Source: Crocosphaera sp. UHCC 0190 (GTDB lineage Bacteria; Cyanobacteriota; Cyanobacteriia; Cyanobacteriales; Microcystaceae). From it: 64,000 nt of DNA. The translations under genes were made by a program, and so were the position numbers. The stretch's first letter is position 1. The number at the start of each line of letters is the position of its first letter. A model generated the notes under the pieces. The model did not search any database, had not been told where the DNA came from, and was given only the letters and a program-made list of their open reading frames with translations. The stretch covers positions 124,001 through 188,000 of the forward strand of contig NZ_JAYGHP010000003.1 in the NCBI RefSeq assembly GCF_034932065.1, written 5' to 3'. Below are positions 16,763 to 26,117 of this stretch, piece after piece.

Positions 16763-17068
16763 ATGAAGAAACTTTTTGCCGTTGTTGTGGCTACGGTTCC
16801 CGAATATTACCAGTATAAGCAGAAACATCCTGAACATGACCAGGATCAACTGACTTGGTTCCGTGAACAGCAGGAAAAAGGGATTTTGCTTTGCTGTGGC
16901 CCCTTTTTCCCCCATGATGGTACAGGACTTTGGATCATCCAAGCGGAAAGTGCGGAGATGGCCCAAACTATTGTGAATAGCAGTCCTCGCGTCCGAGATG
17001 GGATGTTAGCGGATTCAGCCAGAGTGGTTGAGTGGGAAGTTCATATCGGAGGGGAGAGACTTATCTAA
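16763..17068 (+). CDS. YciI-like (YCII-related) protein
   Basis: A 101-residue small alpha/beta protein of the YCII-related family, a ferredoxin-like fold. ATG 16763 fits the usual family start (MKKLFAVVVATVPEYYQYK) and is preceded by AGGTAGAAG; a TTG 30 bases earlier is less likely. Conserved features are GILLCCGPFFPHDG, GLWIIQAESAEMAQTIV and the C-terminal EWEVHIGG. Some members are thought to be small enzymes, but most have no known function. A MITE-like element begins at its stop codon. Confidence 0.8.
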   Translation: MKKLFAVVVATVPEYYQYKQKHPEHDQDQLTWFREQQEKGILLCCGPFFPHDGTGLWIIQAESAEMAQTIVNSSPRVRDGMLADSARVVEWEVHIGGERLI

Positions 17069-17168
17069 TACCAATTCTCCAAAATCCGACTACAGATGGG
17101 TATGGTGTAGGGGTAAACGGCCGTTTACCCCTACAAAGATGTGTAACTTACATTTAGGAAATTGGTAT
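17068..17168. repeat. MITE-like palindromic element
   Basis: A 101-bp non-coding unit bounded by ATACCAATT (17068-17076) and its inverse AATTGGTAT (17160-17168). At its centre is a perfect 28-base palindrome, 17107-17134, with GTAGGGG and CCCCTAC ends. It starts inside the stop codon of the YciI-like gene. There is no coding capacity; it fits a miniature inverted-repeat element of the kind scattered in cyanobacterial genomes. Confidence 0.6.
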
Positions 17169-17190
17169 AAGGTTTTTTAGGCACCAAGAC

Positions 17191-18144
17191 TTATAAGGGT
17201 TTAGTGGCTACGATAGTGCGATGACGATGATCGCTGGGGACAGTGGTTTGATAGTTAAAGCCTAACTCAATGAGGGACTGTTCTACATTGAAGGTATAGT
17301 AATCATCACTCCAGGGTTCTGTGCTTTTCATCAACATAAATAGGGCAGGTGGTAGATTTTGAATTACCGTTGACCCTGGATTATTATCGACGATGCCGAA
17401 AACACCCCCAGGACGCAAAATACGCTTTACTTCTTTAAAGATAGCTTTACTGGCATGACGGGGCAACTCATGGAGTACAAATTGCAGGGTGATGACATCA
17501 AAAGAATTATCGGCAAACTCGGTTTTTTCCGCCAAACCATGTATCCATTGAGCAATTTCTGCTTTTTCGTCCGTTACTTTGGCAACTGCTAACATATAAG
17601 GGGATAAATCTAGTCCTATGGTCTGTATAGGCTGATTATCTTGTCTTTTTAGATAGTAACGATGGAGTTCTTTGGTAGAAATGCCCACAGAACAACCCAC
17701 ATCAAGTATGTTCCGAACAATGGGAGGACTATAAGGGTCTAATATTTGATGAAAACTCCCTCTTAAACGGGACTGGGCCACGTACCAAGGCAAATTTTCC
17801 CCTTTCCAGACGCGAATGCCTAAAGACTGGGTAGCGGGAACTGCTTCAAATGCGGCCTGCCAACATAAGTTTCCTTCATCATAAGCATGAAAGGGAACGA
17901 GGTAATAGTCGGGATAATTGACGTTAGGGTTGGTGATTTGTGGGAGTAACGCTTTTGCGGGAGATTTTTCTAAGGTTTGACAGCTTTCTTGCCAAGCAAT
18001 GCCATTTTTCTCCGCTGTATTGATGATAACTTGCCTGGCTTGGTGTTTCATCAAGCGATAGACAGGTTTGGTTTGAATCATCAAATTGACAAAGCGCGAA
18101 AGGAGATCATCGCCCGCCCAGTCTGGTTTAAGCTTATCGGACAT
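17191..18144 (-). CDS. class I SAM-dependent methyltransferase
   Basis: A 317-residue protein with a Rossmann-type methyltransferase domain in its second half. Motif I is ILDVGCSVGISTKEL, the acidic end of strand 2 is TIGLDLSPYML, motif II is SFDVITLQFVLHEL, and motif III is ILRPGGVFGIVD. The N-terminal 140 residues lack the motifs and may recognise substrate. This resembles UbiE/COQ5-type enzymes acting on small molecules, but the substrate is not evident. Upstream 67 bases away is another minus-strand gene. Confidence 0.82.
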   Translation of the reverse strand: MSDKLKPDWAGDDLLSRFVNLMIQTKPVYRLMKHQARQVIINTAEKNGIAWQESCQTLEKSPAKALLPQITNPNVNYPDYYLVPFHAYDEGNLCWQAAFEAVPATQSLGIRVWKGENLPWYVAQSRLRGSFHQILDPYSPPIVRNILDVGCSVGISTKELHRYYLKRQDNQPIQTIGLDLSPYMLAVAKVTDEKAEIAQWIHGLAEKTEFADNSFDVITLQFVLHELPRHASKAIFKEVKRILRPGGVFGIVDNNPGSTVIQNLPPALFMLMKSTEPWSDDYYTFNVEQSLIELGFNYQTTVPSDHRHRTIVATKPL

Positions 18145-18211
18145 GATGAGAAAGGGGTTAAAAAGTTGAGGATATTGTTTAATATATCACTCCTTGGTAA
18201 TACAGTTAAGT

Positions 18212-18448
18212 CTAGTTGACCTCTGATTTCATCATGACCCACCAGAGAGCGAGTTGTTCGATAGAGGCAATCACCAGTTCTGAATCAAGTTCTAAGGGGT
18301 TAGAAGTGCCATAATGGGCCAAATACCAAGCATATCGAGTTTCGGGACTGGGAAGAAATTTATCGTCACCACAAAGGGGCTTAATCGGGATAACAATCTG
18401 ATTAACGATTACATTTGAACAAGCACGAGAAGCTAAGGTTAAAGGCAT
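18212..18448 (-). CDS. conserved-looking hypothetical protein, 78 residues
   Basis: A 78-residue soluble protein without signal peptide. It contains CGDDKFLPSPETRYAWYLAHYGTSNPLELD in its middle, with many aromatic residues, and ends EQLALWWVMMKSEVN. I do not recognise a named family. It lies upstream of the methyltransferase on the same strand and diverges from the CruP-like gene. The regular codon use and absence of overlap suggest it is real. Confidence 0.5.
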   Translation of the reverse strand: MPLTLASRACSNVIVNQIVIPIKPLCGDDKFLPSPETRYAWYLAHYGTSNPLELDSELVIASIEQLALWWVMMKSEVN

Positions 18449-18555
18449 GGCAATTCACGCTGATCATCTACAATACTAAGTTGAGTCTTCCCAGTTTAAG
18501 ACGCAAAAGTAAACCCTGAAGTGACTTGAACCAGAAAACTTTATGTTAGCTAAAG

Positions 18556-20115
18556 ATGTCTAAAGAAAATATAAAAATTACTTGTATGAATTCTCTTCTC
18601 TCCTATTTACCTGAAAATACCCAGAAAGGGTTAAAATTTGTCGATAGTCGTTGGCAAGCTTTACGGCATAATTCTCTAGAGATACCGACTGTAATTATTC
18701 AAAATTCTGAACTTTTAAAGGAGTTTGATACTGATATCATTATGGCCGGAGGAACTCTCGGTATTTTAATCGCTACTACTTTACAAAATCAAGGATGGCG
18801 AGTTACTTTAATGGAAAAAGGTATCCTAAAGGGAAGAGAGCAGGAATGGAATATTTCTCGTCAAGAATTAGAGGTGCTTGTAGATCTAAATTTGTTATCA
18901 ACAGCAGAATTAGAACAGGCGATCACAACAGAATATAATCCTGCTAGAATTAGTTTTCATCAAGGATATGAACTCTGGGTTAAGGATGTGCTAAATATTG
19001 GCATTGATCCGGTTTTTTTATTGGAAACCCTCAAACATAAATTTTTAAACGCAGGGGGAACATTATTAGAAAAAACCCTCTTTAATTCAGCCAGTATTCA
19101 TCCTGATGGGGTGAGGGTTCAAGCAGGAGAAATCAGCATAAAAACTCGACTACTTATTGATGGGATGGGACACTTTTCTCCCATTGTTCAACAAGCAAGA
19201 CAAGGACAGAAACCTGATGGGGTTTGTTTAGTTGTTGGTAGCTGTGCCAAGGGATATACAAATAATGAAACAGGGGATTTAATTGCTTCCTTTACTCCCA
19301 TTTTCAATCAATGTCAATATTTTTGGGAAGCCTTTCCTGCTAAGGACGGAAGGACAACTTATTTGTTTACTTATGTTGATGCTCATCCTGATCGTTTTAG
19401 CTTAGAATTCTGGATGGAAGAATATTTAAGACTGTTACCAGAATACCAGAATATTGAATTAGATCAGTTACAATTTGAGCGATTTTTATTCGGTTTTTTC
19501 CCTGCTTATCAGGATAGTCCTTTAAAAATGCCTTGGGATAGAATTTTACCCATTGGTGATAGTGCAGGGGGACAATCTCCTGTTAGTTTTGGTGGATTTG
19601 GGTCCATGATTCGTCATTTAAAACGGTTAACTTCTGGGATAGATGAGGCGTTAAAGGTTGATAGTTTAGATAAACAATCTTTATCATTATTACAACCCTA
19701 TCAACCGAATATTTCTGTAAATTGGTTATTTCAAAAGACCATGAGTGTGGGAATCAATCAAAAGGTTTCTCCCAATCAAATTAATGACTTAATGAGTGGG
19801 GTATTTCAAGTTATGGATAAACTAGGAGATGATGTATTAAAACCATTTTTACAAGATGTAATCCAGTTTCCTGCTTTAATGAAAACCTTACCTTTAGTAA
19901 ACCCTAAGTTAGTCTTTCCTATTCTTCCCCAAGTGGGAATTAAACCGTTATTAAACTGGAGTATACATTATCTAAATTTAGCTTTATATAGTGGGTTATA
20001 CCCGTTAGGAAAATTAGCTCAACCCATCAGCAAAAACCTTTCACCTATTCAACAATATTATTATCATCGTTGGTTAGATGCTTGGCAATATGGTGCGGGG
20101 CAAGATTATCATTAA
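18556..20115 (+). CDS. cruP: FAD-dependent oxidoreductase, lycopene cyclase CruP-like
   Basis: A 519-residue flavoprotein. The dinucleotide-binding region reads DIIMAGGTLGILIATTLQNQ, a divergent GxGxxG, followed by the acidic end LMEKG. Blocks such as GREQEWNISRQEL, HPDGVRVQAG, GDSAGGQSPVSFGGFGSM and YYYHRWLDAWQYG match, from memory, the cyanobacterial CruA/CruP family. CruA is a lycopene cyclase; CruP is a paralogue linked to carotenoid oxidation control rather than cyclisation. The shorter length fits CruP better. ATG 18586 is an alternative start. No carotenoid genes adjoin it. Confidence 0.65.
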   Translation: MSKENIKITCMNSLLSYLPENTQKGLKFVDSRWQALRHNSLEIPTVIIQNSELLKEFDTDIIMAGGTLGILIATTLQNQGWRVTLMEKGILKGREQEWNISRQELEVLVDLNLLSTAELEQAITTEYNPARISFHQGYELWVKDVLNIGIDPVFLLETLKHKFLNAGGTLLEKTLFNSASIHPDGVRVQAGEISIKTRLLIDGMGHFSPIVQQARQGQKPDGVCLVVGSCAKGYTNNETGDLIASFTPIFNQCQYFWEAFPAKDGRTTYLFTYVDAHPDRFSLEFWMEEYLRLLPEYQNIELDQLQFERFLFGFFPAYQDSPLKMPWDRILPIGDSAGGQSPVSFGGFGSMIRHLKRLTSGIDEALKVDSLDKQSLSLLQPYQPNISVNWLFQKTMSVGINQKVSPNQINDLMSGVFQVMDKLGDDVLKPFLQDVIQFPALMKTLPLVNPKLVFPILPQVGIKPLLNWSIHYLNLALYSGLYPLGKLAQPISKNLSPIQQYYYHRWLDAWQYGAGQDYH

Positions 20116-20305
20116 TCTTTCAGTACAATTATTCGTGAGTTTAGAGAGCTTAAAGGAAAAGATTTATGAAAATTTTAGATTATCCACCATTTATGTATTG
20201 TATTTTGGTAGGTGAACAATTCAAAAAATTAAATATGATTTCACAATAATGACAAAAAAATAAACTAATAAAAACAAAATACTGACGATAAAAATCTTAC
20301 TAAAT

Positions 20306-21103
20306 ATGCAATCTTTTTTACAAGCGACTAACCTGCCAGATCATCAAATAAACTTAGCAAAAGCTGCTTTAATTTACGCGAAATATGAATATCTACAGTT
20401 AGATATTGACGAATATCTTAATGGGTTAGATACCATCACAGGGAAAATAAAAGAACGTTTACCAGAAACTCTATATCCGCTTCAAGTGATTAAAACAATT
20501 AATCAATATTTATTTGAAGAGTTAGGATTTCAAGGCAATGACAAAGATTATTATGACCCCCGTAACAGTTATCTGAATGAAGTCATTAAGAGACGCACCG
20601 GAATTCCTATTACTTTAGCGGTGGTTTATTTGGAAATTGCTAAAAGGCTAAATTTCCCCATGGTAGGAATTGGACTGCCAGGACATTTTATCATTCGTCC
20701 TGACTTTGAAGATGTAGGGATTTTTGTGGATGTTTTTAATCAAGGGGAGATTCTATTTGAGGAAGACTGTGAATTAAGAATGCAAAATATCTATCAACAA
20801 CCAATTAAACTAGAACCCCATTTTTTAACCCCTGTTAGTAATCAACAGATATTAGGAAGAATGTTGACAAATTTAAAATATATATACTTAAATAGTCAGG
20901 AATATCCGAAAATGCTGAGAATCATTGAATTGTTACTGCTACTCTTTCCTAACCATCCGATAGAAATCCGTGATCGTGGTTTATTATATTATCAACTTCG
21001 ACAATGGGAAAAAGCAACCTCTGACTTAGAATTATATTTATCCATTTTACCCACCGCACAAGATGAGGAAACTATCCGTCAACTTTTACAAAAAATGCGC
21101 TAA
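20306..21103 (+). CDS. SirB1 family protein (transglutaminase-like plus TPR)
   Basis: A 265-residue SirB1-type protein. The N-terminal domain has the transglutaminase-like pattern YYDPRNSYLNEVIKRRTG, PITLAVVYLEIAKRL and GLPGHFIIRP. The C-terminal part (about residues 185-265) forms tetratricopeptide-like helices (LRIIELLLLLFPNHPIEIRDRG, then YYQLRQWEKATSDLELYL). The biochemical role of SirB1 proteins is unclear. A glycosyltransferase gene follows immediately, and its longest reading frame would overlap the end by 41 bases. Confidence 0.8.
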   Translation: MQSFLQATNLPDHQINLAKAALIYAKYEYLQLDIDEYLNGLDTITGKIKERLPETLYPLQVIKTINQYLFEELGFQGNDKDYYDPRNSYLNEVIKRRTGIPITLAVVYLEIAKRLNFPMVGIGLPGHFIIRPDFEDVGIFVDVFNQGEILFEEDCELRMQNIYQQPIKLEPHFLTPVSNQQILGRMLTNLKYIYLNSQEYPKMLRIIELLLLLFPNHPIEIRDRGLLYYQLRQWEKATSDLELYLSILPTAQDEETIRQLLQKMR

Positions 21104-21146
21104 ACTGATTAATACTTCCCCTAATTTAGAACCATTTTTAAAAGCT

Positions 21147-22082
21147 GTGTTTATAAGCATTGTCATTCCAACTTACAACCGCAAACCAATTTTAGAAAAA
21201 TGTCTTCGTGCCTTAGAAAAACAGCAGTTAACTGATGCTAAAATTAGTGATTATGAAGTGGTTTTGGTGGATGATGGTTCCACAGATGGGACTTTAGAAT
21301 GGTTGGCTAAACATCACGATGAGTTTCCTCATGTTTGTCCTTTTGCTCAAAATCATCTTGGCCCCGCAGCCGCTAGAAATTTAGGCGTAGAAAAGGCAAA
21401 AGGTGATATAATAATTTTCATAGACAGCGATCTTGTTGTAACTGAAAAGTTTTTGCAATCCCATGCTGATGCTTTGGCTAGTGGTGAGGAGGAATTAGGT
21501 CATGATCGCCTTTTTACTTATGGCTGGGTAATTAATACTTGTAATTTTGAAAATCCCACTTCGGAATCCTACAAAATTACTGATTTTTCTGCTGCTTACT
21601 TTGCGACGGGGAATGTAGCGATCGCTCGCAAATGGTTAGAGAAAGTTGGTTTATTTGATACAGGGTTTCAACTGTATGGATGGGAAGATTTAGAATTAGG
21701 GGTAAGATTAAAACAACTCGGACTAAAGTTAATTAAATGTCCCGAAGCAGTAGGCTATCATTGGCATCCTCCTTTTAATTTAGCACAAATTCCTAACTTA
21801 ATTGATAGAGAGATTCAGCGAGGAAGAATGGGGGTGTTATTTTATCAAAAACATCCTACCTTTGAAGTGCGTCTGATGATTCAGATGACATTATTACATC
21901 GTATTTTGTGGGGAGTTTTATCATTAGGTGGCACATTAAATGAGCGTACCCTTGCTCCTATTTTACAATGGTTAATCGATCAAGGAAAGCCCCAATTAGC
22001 CCTAGAAATTGCCAGAATTTTTCTAAATTGGTATAACGTAAAAGGGGTTTATGCTGCTTATGATGAATTTGTTAAGGGATAA
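21147..22082 (+). CDS. family 2 glycosyltransferase
   Basis: A GT-A fold enzyme of about 311 residues. It opens with FISIVIPTYNRKPILEKCL, has VDDGSTDGTL for the nucleotide sugar, DSD in IIFIDSDLVV as the metal-binding DXD, and GWEDLELGVRLKQLG as the acceptor/catalytic ED block. I place the start at GTG 21147 because the conserved domain begins directly there and it avoids overlap. ATG 21063 would add 28 residues overlapping the SirB1 gene. Donor and acceptor are unknown. The SirB1-GT order suggests co-transcription. Confidence 0.8.
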   Translation: MFISIVIPTYNRKPILEKCLRALEKQQLTDAKISDYEVVLVDDGSTDGTLEWLAKHHDEFPHVCPFAQNHLGPAAARNLGVEKAKGDIIIFIDSDLVVTEKFLQSHADALASGEEELGHDRLFTYGWVINTCNFENPTSESYKITDFSAAYFATGNVAIARKWLEKVGLFDTGFQLYGWEDLELGVRLKQLGLKLIKCPEAVGYHWHPPFNLAQIPNLIDREIQRGRMGVLFYQKHPTFEVRLMIQMTLLHRILWGVLSLGGTLNERTLAPILQWLIDQGKPQLALEIARIFLNWYNVKGVYAAYDEFVKG

Positions 22083-22537
22083 GATATTCTTGCAGAATAT
22101 ATATAATAACAAAACAAAACTCTGAATATTTTCCTTCTAAATCAAGTTTATTAAACCCCTCAATTAACAATTGAATTTCTCTTTAAACCCCCGAAAAGAT
22201 TTCATCGTTAAACCTTTAACTTTCATAGCGCAACCAGGCAAAAACAAAGAGACTGAAAAAGTCTAAACCGAGGGACGCACCCTAGAGCAAGTCCCCTGAG
22301 AATAGGTTGATTCTATCAAGTCCCCGTAATTTTACTAATATTTCTTAACAACAGTGAAAAGATTTCTAACAAATCCGTTAAACTGTGGCCCAATTTAGGG
22401 ATCATAGAGATATTGCTGAGAGTAATGTCAGGATTTGTTGAAAGAAAATGACCCAACTGGCGATCGCGTGTTAATAAAGACAGCGATTCTGGGAATATTG
22501 AAAATAACCGAACCCAAAACTTTTGGAGACAATATTT
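22083..22537. other. 455-base intergenic region with possible structured RNA
   Basis: No gene is seen. Between about 22250 and 22330 are several pairable segments: GAGGGAC with GTCCCCT, and GAATAGG/GATTCTATC around TT. These could form a structured leader or small RNA, but match no class I know. The GGAG ribosome site of the next gene lies at 22525-22528. Confidence 0.25.
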
Positions 22538-24346
22538 ATGAGTATTGGTATTGGAATCGTTATAGGTTTAATTATTGGTGCGATCGCCACTTATTTTTTA
22601 AGTGCCTCTGCTGCTCAAAGGAAGCTACACAGTGCAGAAAGTAAGTTAGAACGGACAGAAAAAGCTCTAGCAGAAGCTGAGACGCAATTGCAAGAAGGAC
22701 AGCAAGCTCCCTCACAACTGCAAGAAATTGAACAACTACATCAAAGTAAGCTCCGGCAAATGGAGCAAATGTATCAAGCCAAAGCCGAAGAACTGGCCCA
22801 GGCACAAGGTACAATCGGACAATTAGAGTTATTAGCGTCTCGTATTCAAGAAATCGAACAACTAGAAGCCCAAGTCAGAGAAACAGAACAAATTTATCAA
22901 ACCCGCATTCAAGAAACGGAACAATCTTATCAAACCCGTATCCAACAAATTGAGCAAGCTTATCAAGGCCAAATTCGAGAATTACAGCAAGCTCAAGGGA
23001 ATTCTCAAAATTTAGAAGACACCCAAGCCAGGATTCAAGAAATAGAACAAGCGTATCAGACGCAAATTCAGGAATTACAGCAAGCTCATCAACAGGCGAT
23101 CGCCGATTTAGCCCAAGCTCATCTAACCCAGCTAGAAGAGATAGATCACGCACATCAAACTCAACTGAGAGAAATTGAATCTACTTATCAAACCCAAATT
23201 CTCGAACTACAACAAGCTCATGAAGAAGAGATTCAAAGCTTGGAAAAACCAACAGTGATCTCTAATGAATCTCCTGCAGAAACCATGGGTGTAGAAGAAA
23301 GCATGATGGGAGTAGGGGGATTAGCTAATTTAGAGGAATTAGCTACCTCTGAAGAAACCAGCTTAGACAGGGAAAAATCAGAACATTTCTTCTCAAATGA
23401 AACCGAGGAGTTAGCAGAATTTGAAAATAGATCAGAGACTGATAACTTTTTAGAAGAAATTAGTATGACGGAAACCGAAATCGAAACTGATAACTTCTTA
23501 GAAGAAATTAGTATGACAGTAACGGAAACCGAAACCGAAACTGATAACTTCTTAGAAGAAATTAGTATGACAGTAACGGAAACCGAAACTGATAACTTCT
23601 TAGAAGAAATTAGTATGACAGTAACGGAAACCGAAACTGATAACTTCTTAGAAGAAATTAGTATGACGGAAACCGAAACTGAAACTGATAACTTCTTAGA
23701 AGAAATTAGTATGACAGTAACGGAAACTGAAAGCGAAACTGATAACTTCTTAGAAGAAATTAGTATGACGGAAACCAAAACCGAAACTGATAACTTCTTA
23801 GAAGAATTAACTATCGCCGAAGGAACAATAGTAAACGAATCCGAATCAAATCCTGATATTGAGTTATTATCAGCACTTCAAGACGAAGAAATAGAAAAAC
23901 TTGAGTTAGATAATCCTATCGAGGACAATCATCAAGCCATCAATGGTTTATTTCAAGAGGAAGAAAGCAAACCTGACTTAGACTTCTTGGAGATGATGCC
24001 AACCGAAGAAGAAACAACAGGCAGTTTAGAAGTTTCTGCCGCGGCCAACGAAAAAGATCCCTTTGCTGATATTTTTGGCTCAGACGATGAAAAGAACCCT
24101 GTCGATCCTAACGATCCCTTTGCTGAGCTTTTAGGTGAGGGTGGTGATCAACCGGATGAGGAATTTCTCAACTTCTTACAAGCAGATGAACCCGTTAATT
24201 TGAAGGCAAATGAGTCCATAAAACCAGGAGAAAGTGCAGACTGGGATGATTTATTTGATGATAATACCATTCAAAATGGGCATTTAGATGATTCCTTTCT
24301 GATGGAAGAAATGCTCGAATCAGCGAAAACTCACACATCTTCCTAA
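22538..24346 (+). CDS. membrane-anchored coiled-coil protein with acidic tandem repeats
   Basis: A 602-residue protein. ATG 22538 has GGAG 9 bases upstream. Residues 1-28 are an uncleaved membrane anchor (MSIGIGIVIGLIIGAIATYF). Residues about 35-240 form a Gln/Glu-rich coiled coil built on recurring IQEIEQ..YQTQI heptads. Residues about 300-424 hold eight tandem copies of a 16-18-residue unit starting ETDNFLEE. The rest is acidic and disordered with FADIFGSDDE, FAELLGEG and DWDDLFDD, motifs that look like short linear docking elements. The function is not recognised; a scaffolding or polar-localising protein is one possibility. A strong terminator follows. Confidence 0.8.
   Translation: MSIGIGIVIGLIIGAIATYFLSASAAQRKLHSAESKLERTEKALAEAETQLQEGQQAPSQLQEIEQLHQSKLRQMEQMYQAKAEELAQAQGTIGQLELLASRIQEIEQLEAQVRETEQIYQTRIQETEQSYQTRIQQIEQAYQGQIRELQQAQGNSQNLEDTQARIQEIEQAYQTQIQELQQAHQQAIADLAQAHLTQLEEIDHAHQTQLREIESTYQTQILELQQAHEEEIQSLEKPTVISNESPAETMGVEESMMGVGGLANLEELATSEETSLDREKSEHFFSNETEELAEFENRSETDNFLEEISMTETEIETDNFLEEISMTVTETETETDNFLEEISMTVTETETDNFLEEISMTVTETETDNFLEEISMTETETETDNFLEEISMTVTETESETDNFLEEISMTETKTETDNFLEELTIAEGTIVNESESNPDIELLSALQDEEIEKLELDNPIEDNHQAINGLFQEEESKPDLDFLEMMPTEEETTGSLEVSAAANEKDPFADIFGSDDEKNPVDPNDPFAELLGEGGDQPDEEFLNFLQADEPVNLKANESIKPGESADWDDLFDDNTIQNGHLDDSFLMEEMLESAKTHTSS
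23435..23809 (+). repeat. in-frame 48/54-bp tandem repeats, eight copies
   Basis: The unit encodes ETDNFLEEISMT followed by VTET, ETET or a similar linker; copy lengths alternate between 16 and 18 residues and the last copy is partial. Nucleotide identity between neighbours is very high, indicating recent slippage or unequal recombination. Because of this regularity the opposite strand is also open for 181 codons, which is an artefact. Confidence 0.9.
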
Positions 24347-24384
24347 AGTTTTCTGATCAGCTTAAGTACGGGAGAGCCAAAGGC

Positions 24385-24421
24385 AAAAAATCGGGAGCAA
24401 ATTATTGTATCCCGATTTTTT
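24385..24421 (+). terminator. intrinsic terminator after the coiled-coil gene
   Basis: AAAAAATCGGGA (24385-24396) pairs with TCCCGATTTTTT (24410-24421) around a 13-base loop, with the T-run included in the 3' arm. It lies 39 bases after the stop codon. The remaining sequence to 24657 holds no recognisable gene. Confidence 0.85.
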
Positions 24422-24657
24422 AATGGAGCTTGCCAAAAAAGAAGCTAAAATTTTTCCTGATATCTCTTGGCATCATGACAAATTAACGCTATCATTAACC
24501 AGCCCTGATTTGAGTAAGGGATTTTGCTAACTGGAAAAATGGGAATAATCAACCCCAGTATCAACCGAAAAGGGATACTGAAAATTTTAGCTAGGTGATC
24601 GATCTTCTCCAAAAGCTCAGGGTCTAGGATAGAGAAACTACTGTCGGTTATCAACCC

Positions 24658-26094
24658 ATGTCCTCACCGCCTGATATCATGACTGCCGTGCCTATTCCCC
24701 GCCAGCCTACTCCCAAAACAGACACAATGACTCGTAGCCCCAAAGCAGAGTCAACCCCCGTTTTTGCCCTAAAAGAACTGGTTGCCAGCTTATATCGAGA
24801 GCAAAATAAAATTCAAAATTTGTTAAGTTCTCTAGGATTTGCCCTACGAAGCTTTAACAACCTTAATCAATTTTTAGAACTGACTCCCTTAATGGCAGCC
24901 AGGGTGACAGATGCTGATGGCAGTGCCTTGGTGTTATATAAAACCCAAGGTCAAGTTTCCTTAGAACAATTACATTGCCAAGATCATCAAACCGCCCAAG
25001 CCATTAGACAGGCCATTACCCAAATTATTGATCAAACGAATCATCAGCTTGTTCCCCCCGCTTTACCCCTTTCCTTAGATGAACAAATTCGTCAAGCACT
25101 GGGAACAAGAATTCGGCTGTATAGTACGCCGATCCTGGTGAAAAATATTGAACGGGGAAGAATTTACGTCTTTAGTACCGATCCAGAATATATCTGGACA
25201 CAAACTAGACGGAAATTGCTTCAGTTAGTAGCCGATCAAACCGCTGTTGCGATCGCCAATAATGAATTAACCGTAGAACTTCGTTCCAAAGAAAGACAAG
25301 ATCGAGAACTGGAAATTGCTTCAGAAATTCAATTGCGTTTGTTGCCTCGTCAATGCCCGATCATTCAAGGGGTAGAATTAGCCGCCCGTTGTCAAACCGC
25401 CAACCGAGTCGGGGGTGACTATTATGATTTTATTGCCACTAATTACGATCAGCTACGTCAAGATCAAGAAATTAAGAAGGGCGATCCTACTACCTGTGTG
25501 CCTTGGAGCATTGTGATCGGTGATGTCATGGGAAAAGGGGTTCCTGCGGGCTTAATTATGACCATGACGAGGGGAATGTTGAGGGCCGAAGTCTTAAACC
25601 GTCACTCTCCCGCCCAGATTCTGCAACATCTCAATCGGGTGATGTATGCTGATTTAGACAATTCTCACCGCTTTGTCACTCTCTTTTATTCAGAATATAA
25701 TCCCCAAACGCGGATTCTCTCCTATAGTAATGCCGCTCATAATCCCCCTTTCTTGTGGCAAGGAACTAGCCAAACCATCACTAAACTGGATACAGAAGGG
25801 ATGTTAATTGGTTTAGATCCCGATTCTGAGTATGAAGATGGCCGCGTTCAATTAACCCCCGGTGATATCATCCTCTACTATACCGATGGCTTTACCGATG
25901 CGGTTAATCAAAAAGGTCAACGCTTTGATGAAGAAAATCTGATACGAGTCTTTGAAGAAGGATGTCAAAAATATGAGCATCCTCAAAACATTCTTGAATA
26001 TTTATTTAAGGAAATCGAGGCATTTATTGGTTCAGGCAATAATAACAGTGATGACATGACCTTAGTGGTTATGCAGATAAAATCATCGCCCTAA
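24658..26094 (+). CDS. GAF-like sensor with SpoIIE/RsbU-type PP2C phosphatase
   Basis: A 478-residue serine phosphatase of the PPM (PP2C/SpoIIE/RsbU) family. Residues about 35-190 resemble a GAF sensor domain (GFALRSFNNLNQFLELTPLMA through LLQLVADQTAVAIANNEL). The catalytic domain starts EIASEIQLRLLPR and has GGDYYDF, IGDVMGKGVPAGLIM, FVTLFYSEYN, NAAHNPP, YYTDGFTDA and NSDDMTLVVM, with the metal-binding Asp residues intact. Such enzymes dephosphorylate anti-anti-sigma STAS proteins in partner-switching pathways. No STAS or kinase gene is adjacent. Confidence 0.88.
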   Translation: MSSPPDIMTAVPIPRQPTPKTDTMTRSPKAESTPVFALKELVASLYREQNKIQNLLSSLGFALRSFNNLNQFLELTPLMAARVTDADGSALVLYKTQGQVSLEQLHCQDHQTAQAIRQAITQIIDQTNHQLVPPALPLSLDEQIRQALGTRIRLYSTPILVKNIERGRIYVFSTDPEYIWTQTRRKLLQLVADQTAVAIANNELTVELRSKERQDRELEIASEIQLRLLPRQCPIIQGVELAARCQTANRVGGDYYDFIATNYDQLRQDQEIKKGDPTTCVPWSIVIGDVMGKGVPAGLIMTMTRGMLRAEVLNRHSPAQILQHLNRVMYADLDNSHRFVTLFYSEYNPQTRILSYSNAAHNPPFLWQGTSQTITKLDTEGMLIGLDPDSEYEDGRVQLTPGDIILYYTDGFTDAVNQKGQRFDEENLIRVFEEGCQKYEHPQNILEYLFKEIEAFIGSGNNNSDDMTLVVMQIKSSP

Positions 26095-26117
26095 GCGATT
26101 ACTTTAGGAAAGTCCTC

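Noticed and set aside
20166-20249. A 27-codon plus-strand ORF with a good AAAGGAAAAG site
   Set aside because: Too short, with no homology or membrane pattern to support it; left unannotated.
23233-23778. A 181-codon minus-strand ORF with Ser/Val/Lys repeats
   Set aside because: It is the exact complement of the in-frame tandem repeats of the plus-strand coiled-coil gene and is open only because of their periodicity; composition is not protein-like.
24445-24654. A 69-codon minus-strand frame upstream of the phosphatase
   Set aside because: It has no ribosome site or family features and lies in the probable promoter region of the plus-strand gene.
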